From contig NZ_JAQGKZ010000058.1 of assembly GCF_028289855.1 (NCBI RefSeq), forward strand, positions 1 to 64,000: a stretch of 64,000 nucleotides of DNA. The letters run 5' to 3'. The translations under genes and the position numbers were made by a program. The DNA is from Sphingomonas bacterium (lineage in GTDB: Bacteria; Pseudomonadota; Alphaproteobacteria; Sphingomonadales; Sphingomonadaceae). The notes under the pieces are model-generated. The model did not search any database. It was not told the DNA's origin and saw only the letters and a program-made list of their open reading frames with translations. Shown piece by piece: positions 1-9,665 of this stretch; position 1 is the stretch's first letter; each line of letters opens with the position of its first letter.

Positions 1-728
1 ATTATGAGAACAATACGGTGAAGAGCCGCTCCTTGATCGAGAGCGCGGTCAAAGGCGGGGTGCGTCACTTCATCTTCTCCTCGACCGCGGCGACCTACGG
101 CATTCCCGATGCGGTGCCGATCGACGAGGATGCGCGCACCCGGCCGATCAACCCCTATGGCTGGTCCAAGCTGATGACCGAGCAGAAGCTCGCCGACACC
201 AGCTTCGCTTTTCCGATCAACCATTGCGCCCTGCGTTATTTCAATGTCGCAGGCGCGGATCCGCAGGGCCGTTCGGGCCAGTCGACCGCCGGCGCCACCC
301 ATCTGATCAAGGTCGCGGTCGAGGCTGCGATCGGCAAGCGCAGCCATGTCTCGGTCTACGGAACCGATTACGGCACTCCGGACGGCACCGGAGTGCGCGA
401 CTATATCCATGTCAGCGATCTCGCCGCGGCCCATGTCGACGCGCTCGACAAGCTCATCGCGACTCCGGACCAATCCTATGTGATGAATTGCGGCTACGGC
501 CGCGGATTCTCGGTGCTCGAAGTGCTCGACGCGGTCGACCGGGTCACCAACCTGCACATCGAGCGCAAAATGGAAGGGCGCCGCGCCGGCGACCCCGCCG
601 AACTCGTCTCCGACAACCGCAAAATCCTCGCCACGCTGCCGTGGCGGCCCAAACACGACGATCTCGACGCGATCGTCCGCGACGCGCTGGCGTGGGAGCG
701 CAAGCTTGCCGAGCGGGGTGACGCCTAG
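1..728 (+). CDS. galE: UDP-glucose 4-epimerase, 5'-truncated by the window edge
   Basis: C-terminal part of an NAD-dependent extended short-chain dehydrogenase that interconverts UDP-glucose and UDP-galactose in the cytosol. The frame is already open at base 3 and gives about 241 residues, so the N-terminal glycine-rich NAD motif lies outside the window. Visible are SSTAATYG with the catalytic Ser/Thr, the YxxxK pair in PYGWSK, the LRYFNVAGAD loop and GVRDYIHVSDLAAAH, all typical of GalE. Its stop codon overlaps the stop of the convergent TonB receptor. An epimerase acting on another UDP-sugar is possible. Confidence 0.9.
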   Translation, partial: YENNTVKSRSLIESAVKGGVRHFIFSSTAATYGIPDAVPIDEDARTRPINPYGWSKLMTEQKLADTSFAFPINHCALRYFNVAGADPQGRSGQSTAGATHLIKVAVEAAIGKRSHVSVYGTDYGTPDGTGVRDYIHVSDLAAAHVDALDKLIATPDQSYVMNCGYGRGFSVLEVLDAVDRVTNLHIERKMEGRRAGDPAELVSDNRKILATLPWRPKHDDLDAIVRDALAWERKLAERGDA

Positions 729-2869
729 AAGCTCTTGCTCACCCCCACGAAGAACGCCCTGCGCTGGCCGAACTGCGGCGCGCCGACGCCGATACCCGAA
801 CCGTCGCGGATTTCGTAGATATGATCTCCTATGTTGAAAATATCGGCGCGGATGTCGATGCCGGGCCGCTTGAAGGTGTGGCTGAGCGTCAGGTTGAACA
901 CCGCATAAGGAGGCAGCTTGCCGCCATTGGGCACCGCGCCATCCTTTCGCAGACCAGATCCGTAAATCATGCTGCCGCCGATATTGGTTCCCGCCAGCAC
1001 GCCGCCGTCGAAGCGGTACGATAGCCCGGCCGACCCCGTGTAGGTCTGATCGTGGTCGAGATAGATGAAATGGTTCTGGATATAAGCGAGGTCGGCCGGA
1101 TCGAAATTGAACTGGCCCGACACGATGTTTTCGCCCTTGGCCTTGGCGTAGGAGAAATTGGCGTACGCCAACAATGGCCCTTTTTTGTAATTGATGTTGC
1201 CCTCGATCCCGTCGATCCGCCCCTTGCCGTAGTTGAACGGCGTCAGGATGATCGGTGCGCCGAACTGGCCTTCGTCGATCAGGTTGCGCGAGCGGCGGTG
1301 ATACGCATCCAGCCCGATCAGGATCGATTCGCCGATTTTCTGCTGAAAACCGACGTCGAAATAATCCTGGCGCTCGGCATAGGGCGTGTCGCCGGTCAGG
1401 CCGGGCGCGGCGGCGCTGGTGCCGACGAACTTGGCGACGCTGGTCGCCGCGATATTGGCAAACGGCGGCGGCGAGAAATAACGCGCATAGCCGACGTGCA
1501 GCGTGGTCCCGCCGCTCGGTTTCCAGACCGCATTGATCCGCGGGCTGAATTGCTGCTCCGACCGGAACCCCGTGTAGCGATCGAACCGGCCGCCAAAATT
1601 GATCGTCACGCCGGCAAGCGGATTCCATTCGTCCTGTAAGTAGGCGCTATAGGTCCATTCGGTCGCGGCGCCGTTGTCGACGATGGTGAATGGCTGGCCG
1701 GTCTGGTTGCCGCCGGCATCGACCGGGAAAACCTGGGTCGATGTGCGGCTGATGCCGCGATCGCGCGTTATGACGATCCCGCCGCGCAGCGTGTGCGCGC
1801 CACTCAGCTTATAGACGCCTTCGATCTGGCCGCCGGTGGTGAAATCGCGCTTGGTGGCGCGTTGTGCCAGCCCGTTGAACAACAGTTCGCCGAGCGTATC
1901 GGGGAAATAGTCGAGCGTCGAATATCGCGCGAACAACGATCCCTGCACGGTAAATGGTCCGGCGCTGTGGAGCAGGCTGAGGATGCCGAACCCGGTGCGC
2001 TCGTTCTGGCGTTCGTTCAGGTCGTCGCTTAGAAAGTCTGTGCGTCCACCGACATTGTAGGTGCCGTCGGGTTGGAGACCGCGCGGGTTGGGAATCTGGA
2101 ACCGCTGGCTCGAATAGCCGCCGATCAACGACACACGGTCGTTATCGCCAATCGTCTTGTCGGCATAAGCGAACGCCTGATATTGATCGGTACGGTTGTG
2201 CAGCGAGGTGCGCCCGGGATCGACCGCCTCGATGCCGAGGTCGCTGCGCTTGTAGCTGCCGGTCAGGAAGTAGTTGGTCGTGCCGGTCGACCCGCCATAT
2301 TCGATACTCGGCTCGATGGTATTGTTGCTACCGCCGTAGATTGAGACGTCGCCGCCGTTCTTGAACCCGGTCTTGGTCGTGATATCGACGATGCCAGCCG
2401 TGCGCAGGCCATATTGCGCCGGGAGAGCGCCGGTCCTGAGGTCGAACTGGTCGACTAGCTGCGGCGACAGCGTCTGGCCGAACACCGCAACGCCTTCGGG
2501 CAGAATCGTGCCGTTGATGCGATATTGCAGATTGTTGTGATCGGCGCGGACATGGAACTGGCCGAACCCGTCCTGCACGACGCCGGGCAGTTGGAGCAGG
2601 ATCTTGTTGAGCTGCTGCTTGTCGCCACCGGGCAGCTCGGTAATCGTTTCATTCGAGATCGTGTAGGTGGTCGCGCCCAAGCTTGGCTGGATCGAGGCAC
2701 GCGCCTTGTCGAGGTGCCCTGTGATGACGATGTCGCCGGCGGCCGGGGCGGTGGCGGTGGCAGTCGGGGCAGTCGCCGGCGGCGGAGGCGCGGCGGGTGC
2801 GTCCTGAGCGTAAGCCAGCGCGGGCGCCAGCGCCGCGATGGCGGCGCCGATCAACAATGTATTTCGCAT
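725..2869 (-). CDS. TonB-dependent outer membrane receptor
   Basis: About 714 residues. A signal peptide (MRNTLLIGAAIAALAPALAYAQ) is followed by a Pro/Ala-rich linker, a plug domain (roughly residues 45-170, with ELPGGDKQQLNKILLQLPGV and QYGLRTAGIVDITTKTG) and a 22-strand-type barrel ending in a terminal Phe, the BAM recognition signature. The start at 2869 has GGAG just upstream and directly precedes the signal peptide; the frame stays open further upstream without a better start. Substrate cannot be told from sequence. The gene just upstream on the same strand encodes a small exported Cys/His protein of a type often found near metal-uptake receptors, so a metal or metal chelate is a possible cargo (inference). 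Confidence 0.9.
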   Translation of the reverse strand: MRNTLLIGAAIAALAPALAYAQDAPAAPPPPATAPTATATAPAAGDIVITGHLDKARASIQPSLGATTYTISNETITELPGGDKQQLNKILLQLPGVVQDGFGQFHVRADHNNLQYRINGTILPEGVAVFGQTLSPQLVDQFDLRTGALPAQYGLRTAGIVDITTKTGFKNGGDVSIYGGSNNTIEPSIEYGGSTGTTNYFLTGSYKRSDLGIEAVDPGRTSLHNRTDQYQAFAYADKTIGDNDRVSLIGGYSSQRFQIPNPRGLQPDGTYNVGGRTDFLSDDLNERQNERTGFGILSLLHSAGPFTVQGSLFARYSTLDYFPDTLGELLFNGLAQRATKRDFTTGGQIEGVYKLSGAHTLRGGIVITRDRGISRTSTQVFPVDAGGNQTGQPFTIVDNGAATEWTYSAYLQDEWNPLAGVTINFGGRFDRYTGFRSEQQFSPRINAVWKPSGGTTLHVGYARYFSPPPFANIAATSVAKFVGTSAAAPGLTGDTPYAERQDYFDVGFQQKIGESILIGLDAYHRRSRNLIDEGQFGAPIILTPFNYGKGRIDGIEGNINYKKGPLLAYANFSYAKAKGENIVSGQFNFDPADLAYIQNHFIYLDHDQTYTGSAGLSYRFDGGVLAGTNIGGSMIYGSGLRKDGAVPNGGKLPPYAVFNLTLSHTFKRPGIDIRADIFNIGDHIYEIRDGSGIGVGAPQFGQRRAFFVGVSKSF

Positions 2870-2956
2870 GATATCTCCAATCTTCACGAGCCTGGGTCGG
2901 TCGGCGGGATAACCGTCGACCAAGCGGCAGTCGGGACTGCCGCAATCGTCTGTCGG

Positions 2957-3358
2957 TCAGGTCGTGAAGATGGGTGGTGCGCGACTTCGCCACGCGTGCG
3001 ACGACGCGTGAAGCGCGAGTGGCGGCAAGGAGGCCGCCGCATAGTGGTACGCCACGCCGACGGGCGCGACGATCGTGATCGATCCACTCAGCAAATAGGC
3101 GCCGAACAGCGCCTTTTCTTCGCATAGCGGGCAGGCCGGAGCGGCCGGATCCTGCTTTTGGCCATCCACCGCCACGGTGGCTACGCTTGTCGATGCAGCC
3201 GCAGCCGACGTGCGATCCACACCGAAGTGCGCGTGAGTCTGGGTCGCAAACCCCTGGAAGAGCAGCGCAACGACAAGCCACAGCAGCGCGAACCGCCGCC
3301 CGGGTCGGGCAAACCGCCCGGCGAAGGGCTCAGGTAAAGAGGCGATCGACTGCGTCAC
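2957..3358 (-). CDS. Small exported Cys/His protein, DUF2946-like
   Basis: About 133 residues if it starts at the GTG at 3358; the frame is open to 3418, where it abuts the tRNA. It has one hydrophobic segment (FALLWLVVALLFQGF) ending before a His-rich THAH, then a CPLCEE motif and a C-terminal SHAWRSRAPP. The spacing of the CxxC pair and the RAPP tail resemble DUF2946 proteins, which are often linked to metal transport, but this is recognised by eye only. It lies 87 bp upstream of the TonB receptor on the same strand, so co-transcription is likely. The start is uncertain because no strong ribosome binding site is visible. Confidence 0.5.
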   Translation of the reverse strand: MTQSIASLPEPFAGRFARPGRRFALLWLVVALLFQGFATQTHAHFGVDRTSAAAASTSVATVAVDGQKQDPAAPACPLCEEKALFGAYLLSGSITIVAPVGVAYHYAAASLPPLALHASSHAWRSRAPPIFTT

Positions 3359-3418
3359 TCCGGAGCCCGTTATGATACATTGTCTCTGACGACAACCCCT
3401 CCATGCCGGAAAGGGCAC

Positions 3419-3494
<76 letters not shown>

Positions 3495-3512
3495 GCACCA
3501 GAGCCGCGGCGC

Positions 3513-3986
3513 TTACGCGAGGCGCGCGCGCCGGGTCAACCGCGCGGCGATCTGGCGCACGATCAGGCCGGTCAGCGGGTCTCGCCAGCCAGGGGCGATC
3601 TGTACCAGCGGATCGAGCACGAAGCGGCGTGCGCGAAACGCCGCATGCGGGATCGTCAGGCGATCATCGTTCCAGACGCCCTCGGACCACAGAATGATGT
3701 CGAGGTCGATCACCCGGTCGCCCCAGCGTCGGCCCCGGCGGCGCCCGAAGTCCGCCTCGATCGCCTGGAGCCGGTCGAGCAGGGCGAGCGGGTGTTCGTC
3801 GCTATCGATCAACGCCGCGGCATTGACGAAGCGCCGCAACGACGGGCCGAGCGGTGCGGTGCCGATCATCGCCGACACCGCGACAACCCCGCCGATCGCC
3901 GCCAGCGCGGCGCGCACCTCGTCGGCCGGGCCGCCGTGGCGGCCGCGCCGGTTCGATCCCAAGGCAATGACAAAACTGGACGGCAT
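3513..3986 (-). CDS. folK: 6-hydroxymethyl-7,8-dihydropterin pyrophosphokinase
   Basis: A cytosolic folate-pathway enzyme that moves pyrophosphate from ATP to hydroxymethyldihydropterin. 157 residues, normal for the family. It opens with MPSSFVIALGSNRRG (family ALGSN signature), contains FVNAAALIDSDEHPLALLDRLQAIEADFGR and the catalytic metal-binding block RWGDRVIDLDIILW, and ends with the IPHAAFRARRFVLDPL segment. The frame continues upstream to 4163, but the conserved N-terminus fixes the start at 3986. It lies just downstream of tRNA-Lys in its own orientation and faces away from the DNA glycosylase gene 27 bp off. Confidence 0.95.
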   Translation of the reverse strand: MPSSFVIALGSNRRGRHGGPADEVRAALAAIGGVVAVSAMIGTAPLGPSLRRFVNAAALIDSDEHPLALLDRLQAIEADFGRRRGRRWGDRVIDLDIILWSEGVWNDDRLTIPHAAFRARRFVLDPLVQIAPGWRDPLTGLIVRQIAARLTRRARLA

Positions 3987-4012
3987 GACGCCACAGCGCC
4001 TACCGCTAAGCC

Positions 4013-4669
4013 GTGAACTTTGCATCCAGCCCGTTGCCCCACACCGAACCGCCGCACGATTGCCCTTTATGCCTGCGGCTGGTGGCGTTTCGCGAGGAAC
4101 TGCGTGCCGAGCATCCCGATTGGTGGAACGCGCCGGTGCCCGCGTTCGGCGACTCGGACGCATGGCTATGCGTCATCGGCCTCGCGCCGGGCAAACACGG
4201 CGCCAACCGCACCGGGCGGCCGTTCACCGGCGACTTTGCCGGCGACTTGCTGTTCGCGACGCTGGCAAAGTTCGGGCTGTTGACGGGGAGCTATGCCGGC
4301 ACGCCCGACGACGGGGTCGGGCTGACCGGCGCGATCATCTGCAATTCGGTCAAGTGCTTGCCGCCCGCGAACAAGCCGGTACCGGCCGAGATTCACGCCT
4401 GCCGCCCGTTCCTCGCGAGCCAGGTCGCGGCATTGCCCAACGCGCGCGTCTTCATCGCGCTCGGCCAGATCGCGCATCAATCGGCGGTCAAGGTGCTCGG
4501 CGGCAGGCTGCCCAAATGCCGTTTTGGACACCTCGCCGAACATCGCATGCCCGACGGCCGCATGCTGATCGATAGCTACCACTGCTCGCGCTATAACCAG
4601 AATACCGGTCGGCTGACGGCCGAGATGTTCGAAGCAGTGTTCGCGCGCGCGATGGAATTGCGCCTTTAG
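4013..4669 (+). CDS. Family 5 (UDGb-type) uracil-DNA glycosylase
   Basis: A base-excision repair enzyme removing uracil and probably other deaminated bases from DNA. 218 residues. Motif 1, GLAPGKHGANRTGRPFTGD, lacks the polar Asp/Asn typical of families 1 and 4, and motif 2, YHCSRYNQNTGRLT, matches family 5. Cysteines in DCPLC, CNSVKC and HACRPF fit the 4Fe-4S cluster of families 4 and 5. Divergent from folK; its stop overlaps the stop of the convergent amidase gene. Family assignment rests on motifs; the substrate range is unknown. Confidence 0.85.
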   Translation: MNFASSPLPHTEPPHDCPLCLRLVAFREELRAEHPDWWNAPVPAFGDSDAWLCVIGLAPGKHGANRTGRPFTGDFAGDLLFATLAKFGLLTGSYAGTPDDGVGLTGAIICNSVKCLPPANKPVPAEIHACRPFLASQVAALPNARVFIALGQIAHQSAVKVLGGRLPKCRFGHLAEHRMPDGRMLIDSYHCSRYNQNTGRLTAEMFEAVFARAMELRL

Positions 4670-5529
4670 ATGTCCTCGATCAACCGCCCGTACAGATCGG
4701 GCCGGCGGTCGCGGAAGAAGCCGAATGCGGCGCGGTGGCGCTTGACGCGATCGAGGTCGAGGCCCGCGACGATGACGCCTTCCTCCTCGCGGTCGAGTTC
4801 GGCGAGGATGTCGCCGCGTTCGTCGGCGATGAAGCTGGTGCCGTAAAAGGTCTGGCCGTGCTCCACCCCGACGCGGTTGGCGGCGACAATCGGGACCACG
4901 TTCGACACCGCATGCCCGACCATCGCCCGCCGCCATAATCGCGCCGTATCGAGGCTGGTGTCGTGCGGCTCGCTGCCGATCGCGGTGGGGTAGAATAGAA
5001 CGTCCGCGCCCATCAGCATCATCGCGCGCGCGGTTTCGGGATACCATTGGTCCCAGCAAACCCCGACGCCCAGCGTCGTGGCGTCGGGGCCGTCCCACAC
5101 CTTGAACCCGGTATTGCCGGGGCGGAAATAGAATTTCTCCTCGTACCCCGGCCCGTCGGGGATGTGGCTCTTGCGGTAGACGCCGGCGACCTTGCCGTGG
5201 GGTCCCACCATCGCGAGACTGTTGTAATGGTGCGGCCCGTCCGCCTCGAAGAAGCTGGTCGGGATCCATACCTTCAGCTCGGCGGCGAGCGCCTGCATCG
5301 CCACGACCGACGGATGCTCGGCGGTGGGTTTGGCATTGGCGAACAGCCCCTCATCCTCGATTCGGCAGAAATATTCGCCTTCGAACAGTTCGGGCGGCAG
5401 GATCACCCGCGCGCCCTGGGCATGCGCCTCGCGCACCAGGCGCGCGACGTTGGCGATGTTGCGCTCGGTGTCGGTGGTAAAGCCGAGCTGGAGCGCGGCG
5501 ACGGTGATCTGGGTCATGATCGTTGTCAT
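4666..5529 (-). CDS. aguB: N-carbamoylputrescine amidase
   Basis: A nitrilase-superfamily hydrolase converting N-carbamoylputrescine to putrescine, CO2 and ammonia in the agmatine route of polyamine synthesis. About 287 residues. The Glu-Lys-Cys triad is visible in PPELFEGEYF, YRKSHIPDGPGY and GVGVCWDQWYPE, and the spacing and flanking residues match AguB. The ATG at 5529 has GAGG close by; a second ATG at 5517 is the alternative. No agmatine deiminase is nearby, so the pathway step is inferred from family similarity. Confidence 0.88.
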   Translation of the reverse strand: MTTIMTQITVAALQLGFTTDTERNIANVARLVREAHAQGARVILPPELFEGEYFCRIEDEGLFANAKPTAEHPSVVAMQALAAELKVWIPTSFFEADGPHHYNSLAMVGPHGKVAGVYRKSHIPDGPGYEEKFYFRPGNTGFKVWDGPDATTLGVGVCWDQWYPETARAMMLMGADVLFYPTAIGSEPHDTSLDTARLWRRAMVGHAVSNVVPIVAANRVGVEHGQTFYGTSFIADERGDILAELDREEEGVIVAGLDLDRVKRHRAAFGFFRDRRPDLYGRLIEDI

Positions 5530-5585
5530 AGCCTCGGCGCGGTCAAAGTGGCAGTCCCCCCGACAGTGTTGACGGGAGACGGGCG

Positions 5586-5987
5586 ATGGAACGGCTATTT
5601 GAGACGGTAGCGGGCAAGGTATCCGGTTGGGCCGGACGTCCCCCCGCATTCATTCTGGCGCTGTCGGTGATCATCGTCTGGGGCGTAACGGGTCCGATCT
5701 TCCATTATTCGGACACATGGCAGCTGATCATCAATACCGGCACCACCATCGTCACCTTCCTGATGGTGTTCCTGATCCAGAATGCGCAGAACCGCGACGG
5801 ATCGGCGATCCAGGCCAAGCTCGACGAAATCATCCGCGCGACCACCGACGCGCGCAACGGCTTTATCGGGATCGAGAATCTGATGCAGGAGGAGCTCGAG
5901 GAGCTCAAGGTCGCGCTCAAGAAGGAATGCGGCGACGACGAAGGCGGCAACCACGAATCGGTCGAGCGGCTGCTCAATCGGCTTTAG
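5586..5987 (+). CDS. Low-affinity iron permease family membrane protein
   Basis: 133 residues, related to fungal low-affinity iron permease (PF04120) but much shorter. Two membrane segments are seen (ILALSVIIVWGVTGPIF and LIINTGTTIVTFLMVFLI), followed by QNAQNRDGSAIQAKLDEIIRA and an acidic amphipathic tail that probably forms a coiled coil. Bacterial members have no proven transport role. Divergent from aguB (56 bp apart); its stop overlaps the UbiH-family stop. Confidence 0.8.
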   Translation: MERLFETVAGKVSGWAGRPPAFILALSVIIVWGVTGPIFHYSDTWQLIINTGTTIVTFLMVFLIQNAQNRDGSAIQAKLDEIIRATTDARNGFIGIENLMQEELEELKVALKKECGDDEGGNHESVERLLNRL

Positions 5988-7201
5988 ACGGTCAGCCCTG
6001 CGAGCAATTTGGGCAAGGCGCCCGATTCGCCCCGCGCTTCGCGGATGAAGCGGTCCTTGAGTGCGGGCGAGCGCTGCACCGCCGACAGGCCAAAACGCCG
6101 CGCGGCATTAGCCGTCTCGCCGGGGATACCGAACAATCGCGTCAGCCCGTCGGTCGCGAGACTCACCATGAACGTGTCGAGGCTCCGCCAGCGCTGGTAG
6201 CGTTTGAGCAAGGCAGGATCGCCCGGATCGAGCCCGATGCGCTTGCCGTCGACCAGCACCTCGACCAGCGCCGCGACGTCGCGGAATCCGACATTGACGC
6301 CTTGCCCCGCGATCGGATGGATACCGTGCGCGGCGTCGCCGACCAGCGCCAGCCGCTCTGCGGTGATCGTTGCGGCATGATGGAAGCCGAGCGGATAGCC
6401 GAAGCGCGGGCCTAGCCAGGTCAGTTCACCCAAAAACCCGCCCATCTTGCGCGTCAGTTCGGCGAGATAGCCGCGCTCGCCCAGTTTCTGCATGCCCGGA
6501 GCTTGGCGCGTGCGTACCGACCAAACGATCGCCGAGCGATGCCCACGATCGTCATCGACCAGCGGTAGGATCGCGAACGGCCCCTCGGGGTAGAAAATCT
6601 CGTAGGCGACGTTTTCGTGGCTGCGCTCGTGGCCGATCGAGGTGACCAGCGCGACATGGTCGTAGCTCCAGCGCGCGACGTTTAGCCCTGCCGCCTCGCG
6701 CGTCGGCGAATTGCGTCCCTCCGCCCCGATCAGCAAGCGCGCGCGGACCTGGCCGCCATCGCTGAGCGTCGCGCGAACTCCGGAGTCGTCTCGCACGACT
6801 TCGAGCGCGCGGATTTTCATGCGTAGATCGACATGCGGCGCGGCGTTCGCGGCATCGAGCAACGCCGCGCGCAAGTCGCGATTCTCGACCATCGTCCCCA
6901 GCGCGTCTTCGCCGTCCTGCGGCACGAAATCGAGCGCACCGGGCTTCAGTCCGTCGCTGACGCGAATTCCCTCGATCGGACAACCCTTGCCGGCCAACCG
7001 TTTGGCCACGCCGATCGCTTCGAGCATCCGCATCGGCGCGCTGGCAATCGCCGAAGCGCGCCCATCGAACCCCGCCGCGGTCACCACCGCCGGATCCGCA
7101 GGATCGACGACGATACTGGTCAGCCCGTGCGCGTCGAGCGCCACCGCCAGCGCGCTGCCGACCAGTCCGCCGCCGAGGATGAGGATGTCCGCCTGACTCA
7201 T
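5984..7201 (-). CDS. ubiH: UbiH/UbiF/Coq6-family FAD-dependent hydroxylase
   Basis: An aromatic-ring monooxygenase of the ubiquinone pathway, peripheral to the membrane. About 405 residues. The N-terminal FAD motif is DILILGGGLVGSALAVAL, a mid-protein GAEGRNSPTR follows, and the second FAD motif LALVGDAAHGIHPIAGQGVN confirms the family. The start at 7201 sits directly before the dinucleotide fold. Which ring position it hydroxylates cannot be decided from sequence. Divergent from ftsK, 117 bp apart. Confidence 0.88.
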   Translation of the reverse strand: MSQADILILGGGLVGSALAVALDAHGLTSIVVDPADPAVVTAAGFDGRASAIASAPMRMLEAIGVAKRLAGKGCPIEGIRVSDGLKPGALDFVPQDGEDALGTMVENRDLRAALLDAANAAPHVDLRMKIRALEVVRDDSGVRATLSDGGQVRARLLIGAEGRNSPTREAAGLNVARWSYDHVALVTSIGHERSHENVAYEIFYPEGPFAILPLVDDDRGHRSAIVWSVRTRQAPGMQKLGERGYLAELTRKMGGFLGELTWLGPRFGYPLGFHHAATITAERLALVGDAAHGIHPIAGQGVNVGFRDVAALVEVLVDGKRIGLDPGDPALLKRYQRWRSLDTFMVSLATDGLTRLFGIPGETANAARRFGLSAVQRSPALKDRFIREARGESGALPKLLAGLTV

Positions 7202-7318
7202 GCCCGCCGCCCTAGCGCGCGTCCGCGCCGCCCACAATCACGACTGCTTGACGCGGGACTCGCCAGGCGCGAGAATCTAGCGCGAACGAACAGCGGACAT
7301 TTCGGGGGTATATCGATC

Positions 7319-9598
7319 ATGGCGAGCCGCGCGCAGCCGCCGCTCTGGCGCGAGACAGTGAAGGCCGGCGCCGCGCGCGGCTGGGCGATGGTCGGCGCGA
7401 TCGCGGTTTTGGCGCTGACGCTGGCGCTGGCCGCCGCACTCCTGACGTATCATTCGGGCGACCCATCGCTGAGCACTGCCGCGGGCGGCCCCGCCGAGAA
7501 TCTGCTCGGTACGCCCGGCGCGTTCGTCGCCGACCTCGCTTTCTCGATCCTCGGCCTGCCCGTCGCCGGGCTGCTCGCGGTCGGCGCGCTCTGCGGCTGG
7601 CGGTTATGGCGCGACGAACCGGTCGGGCGCTGGGGACGAATGCTGGTCATCGCCACGGCCGGCGCCGCCTTGGTCGCGACCGCGCTCGCTTTCTATTCGA
7701 CCGCCGCGTCGCTGCGCTGGCCGGCCGGGCTCGGCGGCGTGGTCGGGATGGCGATCGCGGGCGGGCTCGATTGGCTGATCACGCTCATCGGCAATGCCAC
7801 CGCAATCCTGTGGACCGAACGGCTGGTTGCGCTCGCGCTCGGCATCGCCGGCGTGGTGGTCTGGTTCACCAGTCTCGGCATCGGGTTGCCCCGCCTACCG
7901 CGAATCGAGCGGCGTGCGGCCAAAACCGAATTGCTGACCGATCAACGCGCGGTTCCCGAACAGCTTATCCGCCAGCCGCGCGCGGTCGCCTTGCCCGACA
8001 ATCGACCCGGCCCGGTGATCGCCGAGCGCAATGCCGCCGTGGTTCAGCCCAAGCCGGCGCGTGGACCCAAGCAGACCAGCCTCGATCTGCGCGACAATTA
8101 CCGCTTGCCGACGATCGACTTGCTCAAGCCGCCGCCCCCCGCCGCCGGCGGCCCGATTGATCGGGCCGCGCTCGAACGCAACGCGCGGCTGCTGGAGACC
8201 GTGCTCGACGATTTCCACGTCAAGGGATCGATCATCGAAGTGCGACCCGGCCCGGTGGTGACGATGTACGAGCTCGACCCCGCGCCGGGCATCAAGGCGA
8301 GCCGCGTGATCCAGCTCGCCGACGACATCGCACGCAACATGTCGGCGATCTCGGCCCGAGTCGCGACCGTCCCAGGGCGCACGGTGATCGGGATCGAATT
8401 GCCCAATGCCAAGCGCGAAACCGTAAGCCTGCACGAAATGGTCGCGAGCGACACGTTCGAGGACCAGTCAGCGTCGCTGCCGCTGATCCTCGGCAAGAAC
8501 ATCGCCGGCGATCCCGTCGTCGTCGATCTCGCGCCAATGCCCCACCTGCTCGTCGCTGGCACCACCGGGTCGGGCAAGTCGGTCGGGCTCAACTGCATGA
8601 TCCTGTCGCTGCTCTATCGGCTGACCCCCGACCAATGCCGGCTGATCCTGATCGATCCCAAGATGCTCGAGCTGAGCATGTACGAGGATATCCCGCATCT
8701 GCTCGCCCCGGTCGTGACCGATCCGGCCAAGGCAATTCGCGCGCTCAAATGGGCGGTCGAGCAGATGGAGGAGCGATATCGCCAGATGTCGTCGGTCGGC
8801 GTGCGCAGCCTCGCCAGCTTCAACGACAAGGTGCGTGCGGCCAAGGCCAAGGGCCAGCCGCTCGGGCGCAAGGTCCAGATCGGGTATGAAAACGGCAAGC
8901 CGGTGTACGAGGAGGAACAGCTCGACTTCTCCCCGCTGCCGCAGATCGTCATCGTCGTCGACGAACTCGCCGATTTGATGATGACGGCGGGCAAGGAAGT
9001 CGAATTCCTGATCCAGCGGCTGGCGCAGAAAGCGCGCGCCGCCGGCATCCACCTGATCATGGCGACTCAACGGCCGTCGGTCGATGTCATTACCGGCGTG
9101 ATCAAGGCCAATTTGCCGACGCGGATCAGCTTCAACGTCACCAGCAAGATCGATTCGCGCACGATCCTGGGCGAGCAGGGTGCCGAGCAACTGCTCGGCA
9201 AGGGCGACATGCTGTACATGGCGTATGGCAAGCAAATCAGCCGCGTGCACGGGCCGTTCGTGTCCGATGACGAGGTCCGCGCAGTTGCCGATCACTGGCG
9301 CGCGCAGGGACAACCCGATTACGTCCAGTCGGTCACCGAGGAAAACGACGACGGCTTCGCGCTCGACGGTGCGCCGCTCGGCGAGGATTCGGCCGAGGAC
9401 CAGCAATATCGCGGGGCGATCCAGCTAGTGGTCGAAAGCCAGAAAGCCTCGACCTCATGGCTCCAGCGCCAGATGCGGATCGGCTATAACTCGGCCGCGC
9501 GGCTCATCGAACGGATGGAAAAGGATGGCATTGTCGGGCGACCCGATCACGTCGGGCGGCGCGAAGTGCTGCGCGACCGGGATGGCAACCCATTATAG
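7319..9598 (+). CDS. ftsK: DNA translocase FtsK
   Basis: A septum-anchored hexameric pump that clears and resolves chromosome dimers during division. About 759 residues. The N-terminus has several membrane helices (within residues 25-185), a short basic/Pro linker, then the FtsK beta domain and motor with Walker A GTTGSGKSVG, Walker B IVIVVDELADLMM and ATQRPSVDVITG. The C-terminal gamma winged helix (GYNSAARLIERMEKDGIVG) normally reads KOPS sites. The frame extends upstream to 6833 as antisense of the hydroxylase gene; the ATG at 7319 precedes the first helix and follows a GGGGG site. Confidence 0.96.
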   Translation: MASRAQPPLWRETVKAGAARGWAMVGAIAVLALTLALAAALLTYHSGDPSLSTAAGGPAENLLGTPGAFVADLAFSILGLPVAGLLAVGALCGWRLWRDEPVGRWGRMLVIATAGAALVATALAFYSTAASLRWPAGLGGVVGMAIAGGLDWLITLIGNATAILWTERLVALALGIAGVVVWFTSLGIGLPRLPRIERRAAKTELLTDQRAVPEQLIRQPRAVALPDNRPGPVIAERNAAVVQPKPARGPKQTSLDLRDNYRLPTIDLLKPPPPAAGGPIDRAALERNARLLETVLDDFHVKGSIIEVRPGPVVTMYELDPAPGIKASRVIQLADDIARNMSAISARVATVPGRTVIGIELPNAKRETVSLHEMVASDTFEDQSASLPLILGKNIAGDPVVVDLAPMPHLLVAGTTGSGKSVGLNCMILSLLYRLTPDQCRLILIDPKMLELSMYEDIPHLLAPVVTDPAKAIRALKWAVEQMEERYRQMSSVGVRSLASFNDKVRAAKAKGQPLGRKVQIGYENGKPVYEEEQLDFSPLPQIVIVVDELADLMMTAGKEVEFLIQRLAQKARAAGIHLIMATQRPSVDVITGVIKANLPTRISFNVTSKIDSRTILGEQGAEQLLGKGDMLYMAYGKQISRVHGPFVSDDEVRAVADHWRAQGQPDYVQSVTEENDDGFALDGAPLGEDSAEDQQYRGAIQLVVESQKASTSWLQRQMRIGYNSAARLIERMEKDGIVGRPDHVGRREVLRDRDGNPL

Positions 9599-9665
9599 GC
9601 TGCCGCGTTCAGAGCGGGTTCAAGCCCGTACCGCCAAGGCATGCGGCATCTTCAGGAGAATTCTC

